NCBI GenBank assembly: GCA_011109175.1
Contig: RDEW01000022.1
Span: forward strand, 415,834-479,833
Source: Dicyema japonicum
Taxonomy: Eukaryota > Dicyemida > Rhombozoa > Dicyemidae
Direction of reading: 5' to 3'
Length of the DNA: 64,000 nucleotides
Part shown: positions 1 through 11,917 of the stretch, piece after piece
Position numbering within the stretch: the first letter of the stretch is position 1
Layout of the letters: each line of letters begins with the position of its first letter
Position numbers and translations under genes: made by a program
The notes under the pieces: generated by a model
What the model was told of the DNA's origin: nothing
What the model saw: only the letters and a program-made list of their open reading frames with translations
Databases searched by the model: none

Positions 1-429
1 ATTTGAGACTCTTTTGTTGCATTCACATGTGAGATGGCTTTCAAAAGGAAATGAAATGAAAATGCATTAAACAACAGGTTATAAAATAGGTATCTATCAG
101 TCCGCCAGTTGGCCTGGACAGTTCATCCGGGTACCTTTTTTCCTTGCTAACCATCCATTTGCTGCTCTAGTAAGTCACACACCCTAATTTCATCTCCAGA
201 ACGTTGTAGGTGCAAAGCCAGTAAGCCCATCTCAAGTTAGTTCTCTCTTTGTAGGTCCTTTCCCAGTATGTTCTTCCACAGTGGTTCCAAGCCGTCCTGT
301 AGGGACCGATGATGTGGTTAACAAAGTCCCGTGTAGATCCCAATTCGAATATAGGGATCAATTGTTGTGGGTACTAAGTCCAACTTGGAAAATATCCGGA
401 GATTTTGGCCCTTTGGCTACTGCGTCCCC

Positions 430-645
430 CAAAAGGTTCCTTCGTTCTTGTAGAATATGTCCAATCGGCCCGTAGTATGTTTCTAAACCTTGTAATATGT
501 TCCTTCGTCTTGTAGAATAAGTTCATTCGACTTGTAATACATTTCTTCGCTTTGAGGAGATTCCCTTGCAGTGCAATAGGTTCCTTCGTCTTGTAATATG
601 GCCCTTGTAATTTGGATCTTCGCCTTTAAACTCCTCCGACTTGAG
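430..645. repeat. Degenerate short tandem repeat
   Basis: Several imperfect units built on GTTCCTTCGTCTTGTAATAT recur with variable spacing, near positions 436, 499, 525, 545 and 580. They look like a decayed minisatellite just upstream of the hAT relic. The unit length is irregular, roughly 25-50 bp. No coding capacity is evident. It could be a subterminal repeat of the hAT element, but I cannot see a matching block at the other end. Confidence 0.5.
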
Positions 646-1024
646 AACATGAAAGTAGCACCAGTGGCACCACCTCCTTATGTTTTTAATACTTCAAAAG
701 GAAAAGTCAGAGAGCATTTATACTACGAAAAGAAATACATGAATTTCTTAAAGACGTCAAACCAAAACTGCATGAAAAATTTTCTGATACTCGATTTTTG
801 ACTTAATTTTTGGTGGTATATCTGTGAATTTTGTTAATTTACAACTGCAAGGAAGAGATACCACAGTCTGCCATTGTCATGAAAAAATGACTGGTTTCAA
901 AATGAAACTAGAACTGAGGAATTCTGAATTAAATAGTTACAACTTTGCGCCATTTCCACATCTAAATACATTTATTGATGAAAATGATCTTTGCATTGAT
1001 GTGATGAAACAACATTATTTATTA

Positions 1025-2647
1025 TTATTATTACCCCCAGGATCACTGGGTCAAAGAGAAAGAAATAAAAGTTCTCATCTAACTAAGTGATCCCAGATCG
1101 ACAAAGGTGAGGACGAGTCCGGCGGGGTCGAGAATCCTGAACAGCTCTTCTCATAGGACATGGCATCGGCTCACAATTTCTGTATGATTGTAGATAATTC
1201 GATAGTATTTGGAATAGAGGGCAGCTCGGTAGAACAGCCTCCTTTAATAGTTTTCGTTGTATTTCAATTAAAAAATTTTCAATAGGTTGGATGTTGTGAT
1301 CTGGTCCAATTAACCTCATTGCAGTCTCCTCGATTGCAGATAACTTCAATGTGGAAGATCGTGACATTTGCATTGCCCATGAAGGACTTGCATACGTCTT
1401 CGTTGGTCGGATGAATTGTTTGTATATCGTGGCAAGGATCCCAGTTTGATCTCTAAATATTTTGAGAGCACTTTTAAAATTCTTAATTTTTTCAGAGCAG
1501 AAGTTACTCTGTTTTCAACATGCCGGATAAAGGTGAGTCCCTGATCAAAGGTTACTCCCAGAATCTTCGGTGTTTTGTTAATAGAGATAGCTTCGTTCTT
1601 CATTTTGGTTCGATACAGAGCTGTCTCTTGTAGGTGGTAAACAGTGTGACAAAGGACTTTGCTGCTGATTTGTCAAGTCTCCGCTTCGAGAGCCATAGTT
1701 CCAAGTTATCGAGCATTTGTTGAGCCAACTGAGTCGCTGATTGAATGTTCTGTCCTTGGAGGCAAGAATGATATCGTCGGCATATGAGAGGATTAGACAG
1801 TTTTCATTACAGGTTTGTGGCATGTCGTTTATGTAGAGATTGAAGAGTTGGGGTGATAGTGGTGAGCCTTGAGGGACTCCATTTGGGAAATAGCGAGATC
1901 TTGATTTGATGTTGTTGCAGAGCACTTGTGCTCGTCTTCCATTTAGGAAGTTTCCAAGCCAAAGTTTCAGGTTCGGATGGATGTTGGTTTCATATATTTT
2001 CTTTGTTAGAGTTTCCTAGGGACTGAGTCGAACGCTTTTGTGATGTCCACGGATATAAGTACTGTCCTCTGATGGGTTAGGGGAGTTAAATCCTTCCGCA
2101 ATGAATTGTGTGAGGGTCGTAAGGTGTGTTGTCGAATGGTTGTCCCGGAATCCTGCTTGGTCGGTGTATTGAGATTGAGTCTTGTATTTTTTTCCAAAAC
2201 AAGCCTTTCAAGGATCCTTGAGACCGGACTTAGAATAGATATTGGGCGATAGGAAGATGGTTCATCTATTGGTTTGTTGGGTTTTCGGATAGGTCTGATT
2301 AGAGACTTCCATATTTCAGGGATTGTATTTGTGTTAATGGAGAGGTTGAATATATAGGCAATAGTTCCAGGGCTCGATGGCCTAGGTGCTTCAGTTCACA
2401 TGTGGTTATGTTGTCTGGTCCTTTGGCCTCTGAGTTGTTGGCCTTAGATATGGCTCTGCGAACATCCTGACTAGTAAATAGGATCCAGTATCGGAGCGTT
2501 TCGGTTCAATCTTTTTCAGGAATACTTGGTGTTCTTTTGAAAACTTCCTGTAGGATATAGATGTGTAATATTTTATCAGAGTGTCTGGTTTTATGTAGAC
2601 TTCGACTTTTCTCTCCTGGACTTCGATTACTGGAAGAATTTTGAGTT
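1025..2647 (-). mobile_element. Family A non-LTR retrotransposon (minus), inserted in hAT
   Basis: On the minus strand, RT pieces read LISVDITKAFDSVPRKL (about 2010-2060), FPNGVPQGSPLSPQLFNLYI (about 1840-1900) and LSYADDIILASKD (about 1750-1800), followed by a C-terminal region with LGVTFDQGLTF. The fragments lie in different frames, so the copy is broken. The 3' end is at the left, with a (TTA)n run that is the complement of the (TAA)n tail. The insertion is flanked by a 13-bp perfect duplication, ACATTATTTATTA, at 1012-1024 and 2648-2660. The 5' end carries a 25-bp stretch identical to a GGA exon (see findings). The RT is of the APE-bearing Jockey/I type, and the endonuclease part is missing. 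Confidence 0.85.
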
Positions 2648-2917
2648 ACATTATTTATTAGAGAAATTTATAGGTATTTTTCGATATTTATTAATTTTTA
2701 GATATTTTTCCTGATTTTTCTGACTTTGATAAGTACTATCGTTTTCTCAGCAACCCATTTGCAATTTCAGTTAAGGATCTCCCTTCTGAAAACCATTCAG
2801 GAATAATTTATCGATTTATTTAATGATGGATATGCAAAACACGTTTTCAACAAAGTTTCCCAAAGCGATTTTTGGATTTAAATGGCTGATTCCTGTTCAG
2901 AATTGGCAAAGATGGCA

Positions 2918-3663
2918 TTTATTGTTATTATTATTAACCCAACAACACAATAGTTTATCTCTTGAAATTAATTTAGGTGATCTCGATAATCTGATGAATT
3001 TCTCAGTTTCTCCCGATGTTGGACTTTTGACCCAACACAGTCACGGTACTAGCGGGGGACAGTGCTCGTGAGAAGACCAACTGGGGTGATGTGCTTCTGG
3101 AAACTGCTTGACAGAGGACGGTCTGTCGACGACAGGTCCTGCTGGAAAGTTAAGGTTAAGAAACTCTTGCCGTTTTGCTTGATAAGGTGGTCAAAGGGAC
3201 TGGGTAGAATATTGTTCAGCTTTGCGATGTGCATTATAGTAGTCGCAGCTCGACATAGGGTGTTATCGACTTTAAGACGGTTGGTCCATGAGAGATTAAT
3301 TCCCTGCAAGGCATAACTGATAGTTGGCTCGATGAATTACTTATAGGAAGACCGAGAGCAGAGAATGGCTTTTTTATTCCACCAAATATGGTTTTGATTA
3401 AACCAATTTTATTCTGACAAGTTCCAATGGTATTCTCACTATAAGCAGAAAAAACACATGTGGGTATCAAAAGTGACCCCCAGAATTATAGGGTTCTTCT
3501 TAAAAGAGATTTTTTCGTTGTCCAGGAATAGATCCACGGTACATTTTCCGAGCTTTTTGTCCTAGGTATATAGAGTGGTGGAGGATTTTCCGGGAGGTAT
3601 GTTTATCCAGTTTTGTGTAGCCAAGTTTGAATTTGTAACAAGAGTTCTTGTACTTTTTTTGAA
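2918..3663 (-). mobile_element. Family A LINE 3' fragment (minus), inserted in hAT
   Basis: This is a minus-strand 5'-truncated copy covering only the RT C-terminal region and the 3' tail. Its tail complement TTATTATTATTAACCC is at the left. It is nearly identical to plus-strand 52085-52812. Flanking copies of GCAAAGATGG at 2906 and 3664 look like a target-site duplication of about 12 bp with one mismatch. The protein pieces contain IGLIKTIFGGIKKPFSALGL and RLKVDNTLCRAATTIMHIAK in both copies. Confidence 0.85.
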
Positions 3664-4309
3664 GCAAAGATGGAACTTAAAGTGTTTATTCCATTTGCAA
3701 CTACATATAAGTGTGAGACAGCGTTTCAGCACTACTTACCATCAAATCAAGATTATAGATTGGATGTGTCAAATGACATGAGGGTTGCATTATCCAAAAC
3801 ACAACCCGTCTTAGAAAAACTGGTGATGGCCAAACAAGTGCATTCATCCCATTAATTATCATTCTTTAATTTTGGACTAATTTGTTTTTGTTTAAATTTT
3901 AATTCATTAATTTAATGAAGGACCGCAAGCAATTAAAAAAATAGAGGATGGTTTGATCCATACTGAATGAAGTACCTACACATCACCTGACCCAAAATCA
4001 TATGTTAACTCTACCATAGGTTCATTTTGATAACCTAATTCCTTTTCCTTCAAAACAACTTTCAATGATGAAAGTGAATCATCCTTTAGAGAACACATTA
4101 TTTCCGAATAACTTTGAAAAGCAGTAGTTTATTTTGACAGAGTCAAAAACCTTAGACAAGTCAACTCCCATCATTTTATGTGCCTTTGGCTGTGAGTCAT
4201 CAATGACTTCAAACTATATTAACTGTTGACCTTTCGAAAACTTTGACAGGACTATAAATATCTGTCAATCGAACTTGATAACCGACCTGGAAAATCATGC
4301 ACGGATTGC

Positions 4310-5310
4310 ATCTACCAGATGCATTCAATGGTATTGAGAGGTCTGGAATTCAAAAGACTAGTCAACCTGTATGTTTGGATCTGTCCAAGGCTTTTGATAG
4401 CGTGTGGCACTAAGCCCTCCTATCAAGGCTAGCACCTGCTGATATTTTTAAGAAACTTTTCATGTGGATAAAGGATTTCCTAACAGGACGGACTTCCCAA
4501 GTACGTGTTGGAGCAAATATGTCAAAAGATTTCATACTGAAGAGGGGAGTTCCACAGGGTTATGTCTTGAGCCCACTTCTGTTCAACATATTCTTGTCAG
4601 ACTTCCCAACTCCACCGGATACGAACACCAGACTATTGATATACGCTGATGATATTCTGATTACAGATACATCCGGGAAATCAACTCTCTCGGAAAGAAG
4701 AATCAGGTCATTCACTGAACAAGTACAGGACTGGTGCACCAAGAGGGGATGAAACTGTCCACTGAGAAATCCAGCTATTTGAGAGTCAGTCGCCTATGGA
4801 GACATCATACGCAGCCCTACTCACTTGACATTCCAAAAGTAAATTCACTGCGCTACCTCGGGATAGTTATCGACGAGAAAGGTTCCTTCATGGAGGACAT
4901 TAGACGAAAAAGGAAGAAGGCGCTTCAAGCGCTTTTATGTACAAGAAAGTTGTTCGTAAGCTTGGAGACCTTCTTGTTCATCTTCATGAGAATCATTCTT
5001 CCAGAGTTACTACATGGATGCGAAGCTTGGTTTTTCTATTGCCTCAGAGAAAGAATTATGTTACTTATGGAAAAAACCAGAAGGTCGGCAATAAAGTTGG
5101 CTTTGTTGAAAAAGCTATTTGATGTAGTCAACACCGAAGAAGACAAGATTCTAACACCGGTCAAATATATTGTAGAGAAAAGGATCGATGGGATCCGACG
5201 ATAGGAAGAGACTAAATGGAGATGGGGTGCATCGGAAGTGTTCAGGCCGCATAGGCGGACACGTTTTAATATCCCATAAAACTAACTCTTTATTTGCTGT
5301 TGAATAAATT
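4310..5310 (+). mobile_element. Jockey-like RT fragment
   Basis: An RT with two main open pieces. Motif A reads LDLSKAFDSVWH near 4378 and is followed by an in-frame stop. After it come WIKDFLTGRTSQVRVG, RGVPQGYVLSPLLFN and LLIYADDILI (4462-4650). A second frame (4734-5204) continues with KVNSLRYLGIVIDEKGSF and a C-terminal region ending before 5210. One frameshift and at least one stop break it. It differs from family A in its motif B (GYVLS) and its C-terminus, and no TAA tail is clear, so it may be a separate Jockey-clade family. Confidence 0.75.
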
Positions 5311-5339
5311 GGTTTGGTTTTGATAACCGACTCTGTTTT

Positions 5340-5890
5340 TTTATTATTCGTGCAATGTTATTATAAAATTAAATGATTGAGTTTGATAATTATAAAACTC
5401 TAATTAATGGGGATTTATTATTAGACACATTATTATTGGTATCAAACATAAAATTCCAATAATTCCGTGTCAATTATCAGATATAACCTTTATCCTTCTA
5501 CGAGGCCTTCTGGGATCTGCCTTTTCTCTCGAATAGGAAATACAAAGTTCCAATGTAATTACCACTATAAATGAACATTGAAGGTTTATTATTTGATTAA
5601 ATCAAGCATAACTTACACGTAAGGCTCAATTTGACCAAAATATGAGAAATTGGAATAATAAATCCAAGATTATCTCATTGAAAGCAACTACCTAGTATTC
5701 GTTCAAATAACAGTAAATTATCAAAAAGTATAAAACAATCAATCTTAAACAGAAAATAATAATAATTGTCGTCATATTGTGTAAAGTGTAAATCAATAAT
5801 ATTTAAAATATAAATTTAATTGAATTTAAAAAGTAAATAAAATATATTAAAATTTTACGAATAATTAGTCGACCTATATTTTGTAGGATT
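5340..5890. other. AT-rich spacer upstream of GGA
   Basis: About 550 bp of strongly AT-rich sequence between the 4.3-kb RT and the GGA start codon. I see no ORF, tRNA or recognisable repeat. It probably includes the GGA promoter, but no element can be named. Confidence 0.4.
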
Positions 5891-7361
5891 ATGTTAGGAG
5901 ATTACAGTTTGATAACATCAGACTTGGAAAAACTCTTTAGTAGTTAATATTACCTCAATTAGGTGATGCTGTAACATCTCCCAATGAGTCCGATTACTGG
6001 AAGAATTTTGAGTTATTTGTTGACTATATTATGCGTGATAACATATCAGTCGACCCCGCCTACCACCTCCTCTGTACTAAAATCTTCTCAAAGAACGAAA
6101 ATGAGAGTCTCTTATCATTAGAGGTTATCCATTTGTTCATTCTCAGATTATAAACTCCCTCGTTAACAGACCATGCAAGAGGTTTCAGTACGAAGTTGAC
6201 AAATATAAGTTTCTTAATATTTTCCTCCGACTTTTGTCTCCCCTTGTAGTGAATTACTATAATACATAGCATTTGGGGAATTATACTAGTAAACACAGTC
6301 AAAACACGCATAACTGAGATATTGTACACGTGGACTGTGGTACATCCACAATTTTGCAAAATAAAGGAAGCTTATGATCAACTCAAACTAAAAAAAATAG
6401 TTTTGCAAGACCCGACATACTTATTTTCGGTTTATTTAATGCAAGTCACACATAGTTAGCACAACCAAAGACTCCTAATAACAATGATTACTTTGATTTG
6501 TCCTTCGACGAGTCCAAGGTTTTTTGCATTGTTGATTACAGAAACTCAAAAAAATGTTGAAGAGTAGAAAACAAAAAGACCACGCGGCAGCCAATGAGAT
6601 GATTAGAAATATGTTCAATAGAGTCATATTTATTGTTATTTCCAGCAAGAAAATCAACTGAGGGACAAATACTGCAGGAACGACTACTTGACGAGTTTGC
6701 TGCTCAATCAAAAATGTTAAACAATCTCTTCAGTAAACTGGAGATCCAAGATTCTGTTAAAAGTCTTATCACAATCCCCCCTGACAATTCCAGTGTGGAG
6801 GATACTTCAAAGTCTCTATCGGACTCAATGATGTTAGAAGATCTTATTTTTGGTCAAGTCAACAATTCGACCGAGTCCTCTAATATAATTGAACTTGAAT
6901 TTGAGGACCTTATCGTAGGTTGTTGTCTATAATTAATTAAGGTAACCACGTGTATCAGTCTTCACTGAGTATTGACATCAGTTTGAGTGTGTTTGAAGTA
7001 AAGAATGAGCTTAACATTGGTGGACAGCTAATGATGGAGTAGTGGGGAATTTATCACAGAATGTGATGGAACAGATGGAGATTACCGTGGATTACTCTGT
7101 TAAAGTTTGGTGGGGACTTATTGTAGAATTACATAAAAATATTAAAAACAAAAAATTTAACTCTCAGACCGTTTAATCCACTATATGCTGCCCCTCCATT
7201 TATTTTCATGGTTTTAGTGAATTTTGATGATTTTTTCACTGTATTATTGATTTGTATTTTAGACATTATGTTCTGAGAATTGTGTTATTTCATATTTGAT
7301 AGACGGTGAGAGTCATAAACTAGAATTTGATTTGTGCTCTGTGTTTTATGGTCTTAAATGA
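5891..7361 (+). CDS. GGA: GGA-type Golgi clathrin adaptor (VHS-GAT-ear)
   Basis: Removing micro-introns gives a VHS domain (MLGDYSLITSDLEKLFSDAV, then DYWKNFELFVDYI...KYKFLNIFLRLLSP...TRITEILYTWT), a GAT-type helix (DESK-KLKKMLKSRKQKDHAA), a short acidic hinge and a C-terminal gamma-adaptin ear (RPFNPLYAAPPFIFMVLVNF...SYLIDGESHKLEFD). GGAs sort cargo at the trans-Golgi by linking Arf-GTP and sorting signals to clathrin. Introns include 5940-5962 (23 bp, phase 1), 6124-6146 (23), 6246-6269 (24), 6430-6455 (26), 6519-6541 (23) and 6623-6645 (23), with further 22-bp ones in the ear. The ATG at 5891 starts the VHS directly. The frame slips by one base near 6285 and again near 6646, so either the assembly has indels or the copy is decaying. 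The hinge-to-ear join near 6930-7080 is not fully resolved. It is shorter than human GGAs. Confidence 0.8.
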
Positions 7362-7569
7362 GGTGTAATATTTTAATTATTACTAATCTTATATAAAATT
7401 ATTATTACAAATGGGAGGTCATGAATAGTACATCAATATCATTCACTTTATTATGCTTCTCTAGATAACATGAATAGTCATCATTTACTTATTAGTTGTC
7501 ATAAAGGTCTTTAACATTACTCTAATTTACATTATTTCCTTTCTCCTCGTTTTCTAACTCACCAGACAA

Positions 7570-9450
7570 CCATCACCTACCCGGTATTTAAAAAGGATAC
7601 CTTTCCCTACTTCGGTGGAGGGGTTCCGAAAATGGCGGACTAAGGATACGTCCTGATTCGAACGGGAGAACTAGATAAAACCTCTTTCAGGCATATCCCA
7701 TTTAAAAATACCTCTATCATACATATGAAACCATAATGGAAGAACTCAGGAAATGCAACCAAGGTTTAAAGTGTGAATATGCAGTCCTATTACCTAGCAT
7801 TGATTTACTGCTCTCAAATATGAATTCTCCCATCGATATTCCACCTGACTATCTCACCAGTAACAAATCAACTACGAAGGTGCCGTGCATTTGATGTCCA
7901 ATACAAGGGACCTTCCAACACAATAACAGAAAGACGGTCTTTCCACTTGAAACGTGTCCATCTCTCTACACATCCCGGGTTCGAGTACTGAGGAAAAACC
8001 AGCCACTCCAAGGCTGTCAGACGATTTTGTTTAATGCTCAGTGCCTGGAGTCTGCCAGCAAGTGGATGTTTTACAAAACCGTCAATACCGCTACTGCATC
8101 AGAGATATTTTTAGTCAAGTCGCAATGAGACTCCGACTCAGATTGTCGTCAAGGCGTAAACATTAATAAAGAGCCTCTTACCCTTGTCATTAATGATAAT
8201 CATAGTACAATTTAATATCAATGGCCTACAAAATAAATGAAATCATCACTATGAATACAATGTGAATATACTTCATTCTTACATCTACCATCCATTCCTG
8301 CTATTCTAACGTACAATCAGATTTAAACTGACATGGTGGTGGCCAATTACTATAATCGATAACAAAATTGAATGGGAATGCAAATTATGTCTCAAAGGTC
8401 AAGTAGTTTTTCTATCTCTTCAGATATCAGTTTTTGCACACATAACATCGCCAAAGATACAGCATGGAAGATCATATATGATCTCCACACAGTCCAATTA
8501 TGATCCAATAAAAACCCGGACGAATTCGCTGATTATGTAGACCATGAGCTAATTTTGACGTCGACAGTTTCAAGAATATTGACAGGGTCGTTCTCAAGTA
8601 CTGATTAAAGCTGGCAAACTCTTATCCCATCTGAATTAATCCCAAACTTAACAAGGGACAAAATGATAAAGCAGATGAAACTGTTTAAGTTCGAGAACAT
8701 CGACCCTAAAATATTAAATGAGGTAAATTTAAAGGTAATGATAAAATCAACAAGAAAATGGTATTTAATTTCATCCATGTATTTAATTAATCACTAAAAC
8801 ACAAATATATGGAGGATGGCCTGAATTATTCCATATTAAACCAAATATGCCCGGAACACCAACCACATATTCTCTCTGTTATTTCTAAATCTTCCATGAT
8901 TCTTTGTTCATTCTCCTTTGTTATTTCCTCAAAGCACGGCTTTCGGAATGTCATTCCACCACGACCCATTTTTCAACGCTGACTAGAACAGACGGTTTTA
9001 ATTGTAAAACCACTCTTGAAATAACGGTTCTTGTCTCCGTTGATATTGAGGAAACTTCGACTCAGAATATCTTCACATCGTAAATCTTCAAATCAAGTTA
9101 CAAAATTATGTAGAATTTCACCTCTGGAAGATACGGATATGATGAATTTCCGCTAAAAACGTAACGTTGCAGATATTTTCCAAAGATTCGCAAGGTTCAG
9201 TTATCTCCCCTCGACTATATAGTTTATTCCTGAGTGATATTCTCAGTCAAATGAGAGTAGCATTCTTACACTGTCTATACAGACTTGATAATAGCAAAAC
9301 ATGCAAATATACTGTAAATTCCCTGCATTAGCTAAATGATTGAAATAACTGGTTTAATGCAAAAACTAACAGTTAATAACTAATGGATGCTCTCAGGTTC
9401 TTCTCTTCTGTCATTTTTCTCCTTCGCGACGAACGGTCTGATCCTTTTTA
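7570..9450 (+). mobile_element. Heavily decayed APE-type LINE
   Basis: Only islands remain. Near 8210 the plus strand reads IQFNINGLQNK, the typical start of an APE endonuclease domain in Jockey/I-type elements. Near 9040 it reads VLVSVDIEE (RT motif A region) and near 9210 SPRLYSLFLSDI, matching SPLLFNLFLSDI of RT motif B. Frames change repeatedly. The order endonuclease then RT on the plus strand supports one old copy. Its ends are not visible. Confidence 0.6.
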
Positions 9451-9699
9451 GCAGGATCAGTGACCTGCTTCTATGATCCCCAAAAATGATGGATATCTGA
9501 CAATATATGTGTGGCACAAACGGACCTTAGTTAATATAAGTTCTTGGTTCTGTGAAAGTGCTTTTAATAATAATATTGAAGATATTCCCTCAAAATCAAC
9601 AGTCATACTTCTTATCCCTGATAAAAAAAGCCCAAAAATTACCCAATAAGTTTCATTTCTGAACAATATTCTAAAATCTTGTATAACATTGTACACCAA

Positions 9700-9930
9700 A
9701 TGACATTCTCAAACATATAAAGAACACATGTTCCCACAAATCAAAGGGGCATTATATCTTTTTATTCGAGCTACAGTTCCTACGAGGACATCACTAGTTA
9801 TGTCAACACGCATCCCAGATAATGGCAGCGAACTCCTGATTACAAAATTCGTCTCTTGGACTCTTACATTGATCAACGCATATCTCCCTCTTAAAAACTC
9901 ATGTTCGTCACCTATTCTCTAAATCCCTTT
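9700..9930 (+). mobile_element. APE endonuclease fragment of a family A-like LINE
   Basis: The open frame has TLTLINAYLPLKNSCSSP, resembling ITIANMYIPPTSSCP in the better preserved copy at 15.9 kb. This is the N-terminal part of the APE domain. It stands alone, with no RT following, so it is a fragment or a separate insertion. Confidence 0.45.
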
Positions 9931-10640
9931 CCCTATCAAAAATATTCTCTTTGATCCATGGGGGAAGTTAATAATAGAAGGGGAAATTGATAACTGAGAA
10001 TCTGTACAAATTTTGTATTCTAAGCAGTCTGACATCAACACCATAATTCCAAGTCTTTTATATAACATCTCATGTTCGTTCCTAATCAGGTGGTCTGTAG
10101 AATTACGACCATAAAATAAATGACCTCGGCTATTAGAAAACTTAAGCTAGTGATACATATGTTAAGCTTATACAATTGACCGTCTGGTTTATTGACAAAT
10201 GGTCAAATGTCTCGATTATATGCGAGCAAGTATATTGATCAATGGAAGAATCCTCTACTCTTCATTGATCTCGAGAATTTATGCTATCTACTAGAATATT
10301 ATACATCAGGATAAAGAGACGTGAAGTATCCAAAGTCCTCAAAACTCCTTTATTAAATAAGATTAAATCTGGAGATCTGCACTGAACACAAATGATATCT
10401 ATATTACGCATCCATATAAAACAAAATTTGTCCGAAAAACTACATATCTAAAACGAATAAATTTAAAAATCAGATTTTGTTAGGTATGGCGATCCGAGAG
10501 CTATCTCAAAAAATATTAACCCGAAAACCAAGGGTTTGACTCGATATACCATACAAGTCAAGCTATCGGTTTCCAGGCGCTAGAACTAAAAGTCTCGTAC
10601 TCAAATATTGGTAAAGTCATAATTATTTAACTTTTTCTGG
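9930..10640. other. Unassigned AT-rich sequence
   Basis: No convincing gene or repeat. Short open stretches near 10200-10290 have no recognisable motif. Probably old transposon debris or intergenic DNA. Confidence 0.3.
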
Positions 10641-10699
10641 TTCCACGGACATTGCTAATTTTTACGGAAAACACAATTAAATCAAAATTATATTCGATT

Positions 10700-10915
10700 C
10701 TTGACTTTTCTCCTTATAATTCGTCGCCTGGCATCACGTGGTGCTACATGGCTATTGATTTAGTTTTCTGTTTGTTTTGCCTGTTCCTCTCTTCCATTCT
10801 TACTAGAGTGGCGTCATGTGATCCACCTGTCTCAAGTGGCGCCCAATCCAAGCTGGCAAAACAAGATCATTTGCATCTCACTCCACTGTAAGGATTTCCT
10901 AAGCGCAGGGAATGG
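10700..10915 (-). mobile_element. Family C LINE 3' end (minus fragment)
   Basis: The segment with GGCGTCATGTGATCCACCTG is the reverse complement of the 3' end of family C at 33.5-33.67 kb, and related text occurs at 23.98-24.04 kb. It also contains a complement of GAGCAAATGATC. It is non-coding 3' sequence only. Confidence 0.7.
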
Positions 10916-10919
10916 AGGT

Positions 10920-11900
10920 TTTACTTTTATGCTGGTTGTGGATGGACTTGTGTGACAGTGAAAACTGAGTACATTAATTAGATGTTTACTGTTAACTTCT
11001 TTGTATCCTGGGTTAATAATATGAGTAGTTGACCTGGAACACATCTGTTTCTTCCTCACCATGGTTGCCTGGCACTTCATCGAACTGTTTTGCTAATTCT
11101 CCAGATTGCTGTAACCAAATCTTCCTCGATAGTGTGTAACCCATATTTATACTCGACCGACATGCTCTCTAACATTTTTTTGAAGACAACAGATTGAAGG
11201 TATGTTCTAGTTGGTGCATCAATTGCGATGGCTCCTAAGTGAGATCTATAAGCCTTCGAAACGACACGAAAACAATAGGTATGACTTTGACTGGAGCAGC
11301 ATACAGTATCTTAAGCTCTCGAGCCAATAAATTGTATGCAACTTTTGTACTTCAGTGTGCTTCAATAATCACTGAGAAGTAATTCCAATTTCAATAAGTA
11401 CAATTTCATTTATCGTGGACAAAAATATCAGGTTTATTGAACCTGACCTGAGTATCTGTTTTTATGGATGTGTGAAAGAAATAAATTTTGTGAGGAGAAA
11501 TTCGACTTTATTTAAGTAGAATCAAGTCTGATATTGAAATGTTGGCATGAAGTAATCTGTTTCATGAATCACATTAGTTAATGATTATTAAACTTTCAAT
11601 TAAAAATATTCTTTAACGATTTAAATGCATAAGTTAGCTATTAATTTAATAAAATTCTTTTAAAAAAAGTTAAATTTACTGATGGGCGGCGGAAAAAATA
11701 GGCTGAAAATCATTGCCCTATACTATGTTCTATATAAAGGATTTAAAAAAAAAACTAATTCTTAAAAATATTATCCCACTATCCAAAAAAGTAATTGTGC
11801 TAGGGTCCTCCTTGGTTTTCTAATCGAGGGTAGCCTCCGAGTTATCCACCAGTGAGGGCTATCCAGTAGATATCCAGTAGATCGTTCCAAACCAATCTTC
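10920..11900. other. Unassigned spacer
   Basis: About 1 kb of AT-rich sequence with no gene I can support. Poly-A-like runs near 11660 and 11740 may be remnants of insertions. Confidence 0.3.
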
Positions 11901-11917
11901 GGATTGCTTTAGTGGAG

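Larger units (their letters stand above)
640..3900 (+). mobile_element. hAT transposase relic (ZBED/SCAND3-like), split by two LINEs
   Basis: Three plus-strand pieces join into one hAT-type transposase. Piece 1 (about 640-1024) contains HEFLKDVKPKLHEKFSDTRF and LQLQGRD...TGFKMKLELRNSEL. Piece 2 (2648-2917) contains DFDKYYRFLSNPFAISVKDL. Piece 3 (3664-3855) is the C-terminal dimerisation region with FIPFATTYKCETAF and LVMAKQVHSSH. This order and these motifs are those of the domesticated or ZBED-like hAT transposases. LINEs interrupt it at 1025-2647 and 2918-3663, each flanked by a target-site duplication. In-frame stops and frameshifts mean it is dead. The N-terminal BED finger and the terminal inverted repeats were not found. 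Confidence 0.8.

Noticed and set aside
1016-1040. Independent (TTA)n microsatellite
   Set aside because: It is the complement of the LINE's (TAA)n tail joined to its target-site duplication.
2624-2915. A second VHS/GGA gene or pseudogene beginning DYWKNFEL
   Set aside because: The identity to GGA stops exactly at the LINE's target-site duplication. What follows is hAT transposase (KYYRFLSNPFAISV), so there is no GGA paralogue here.
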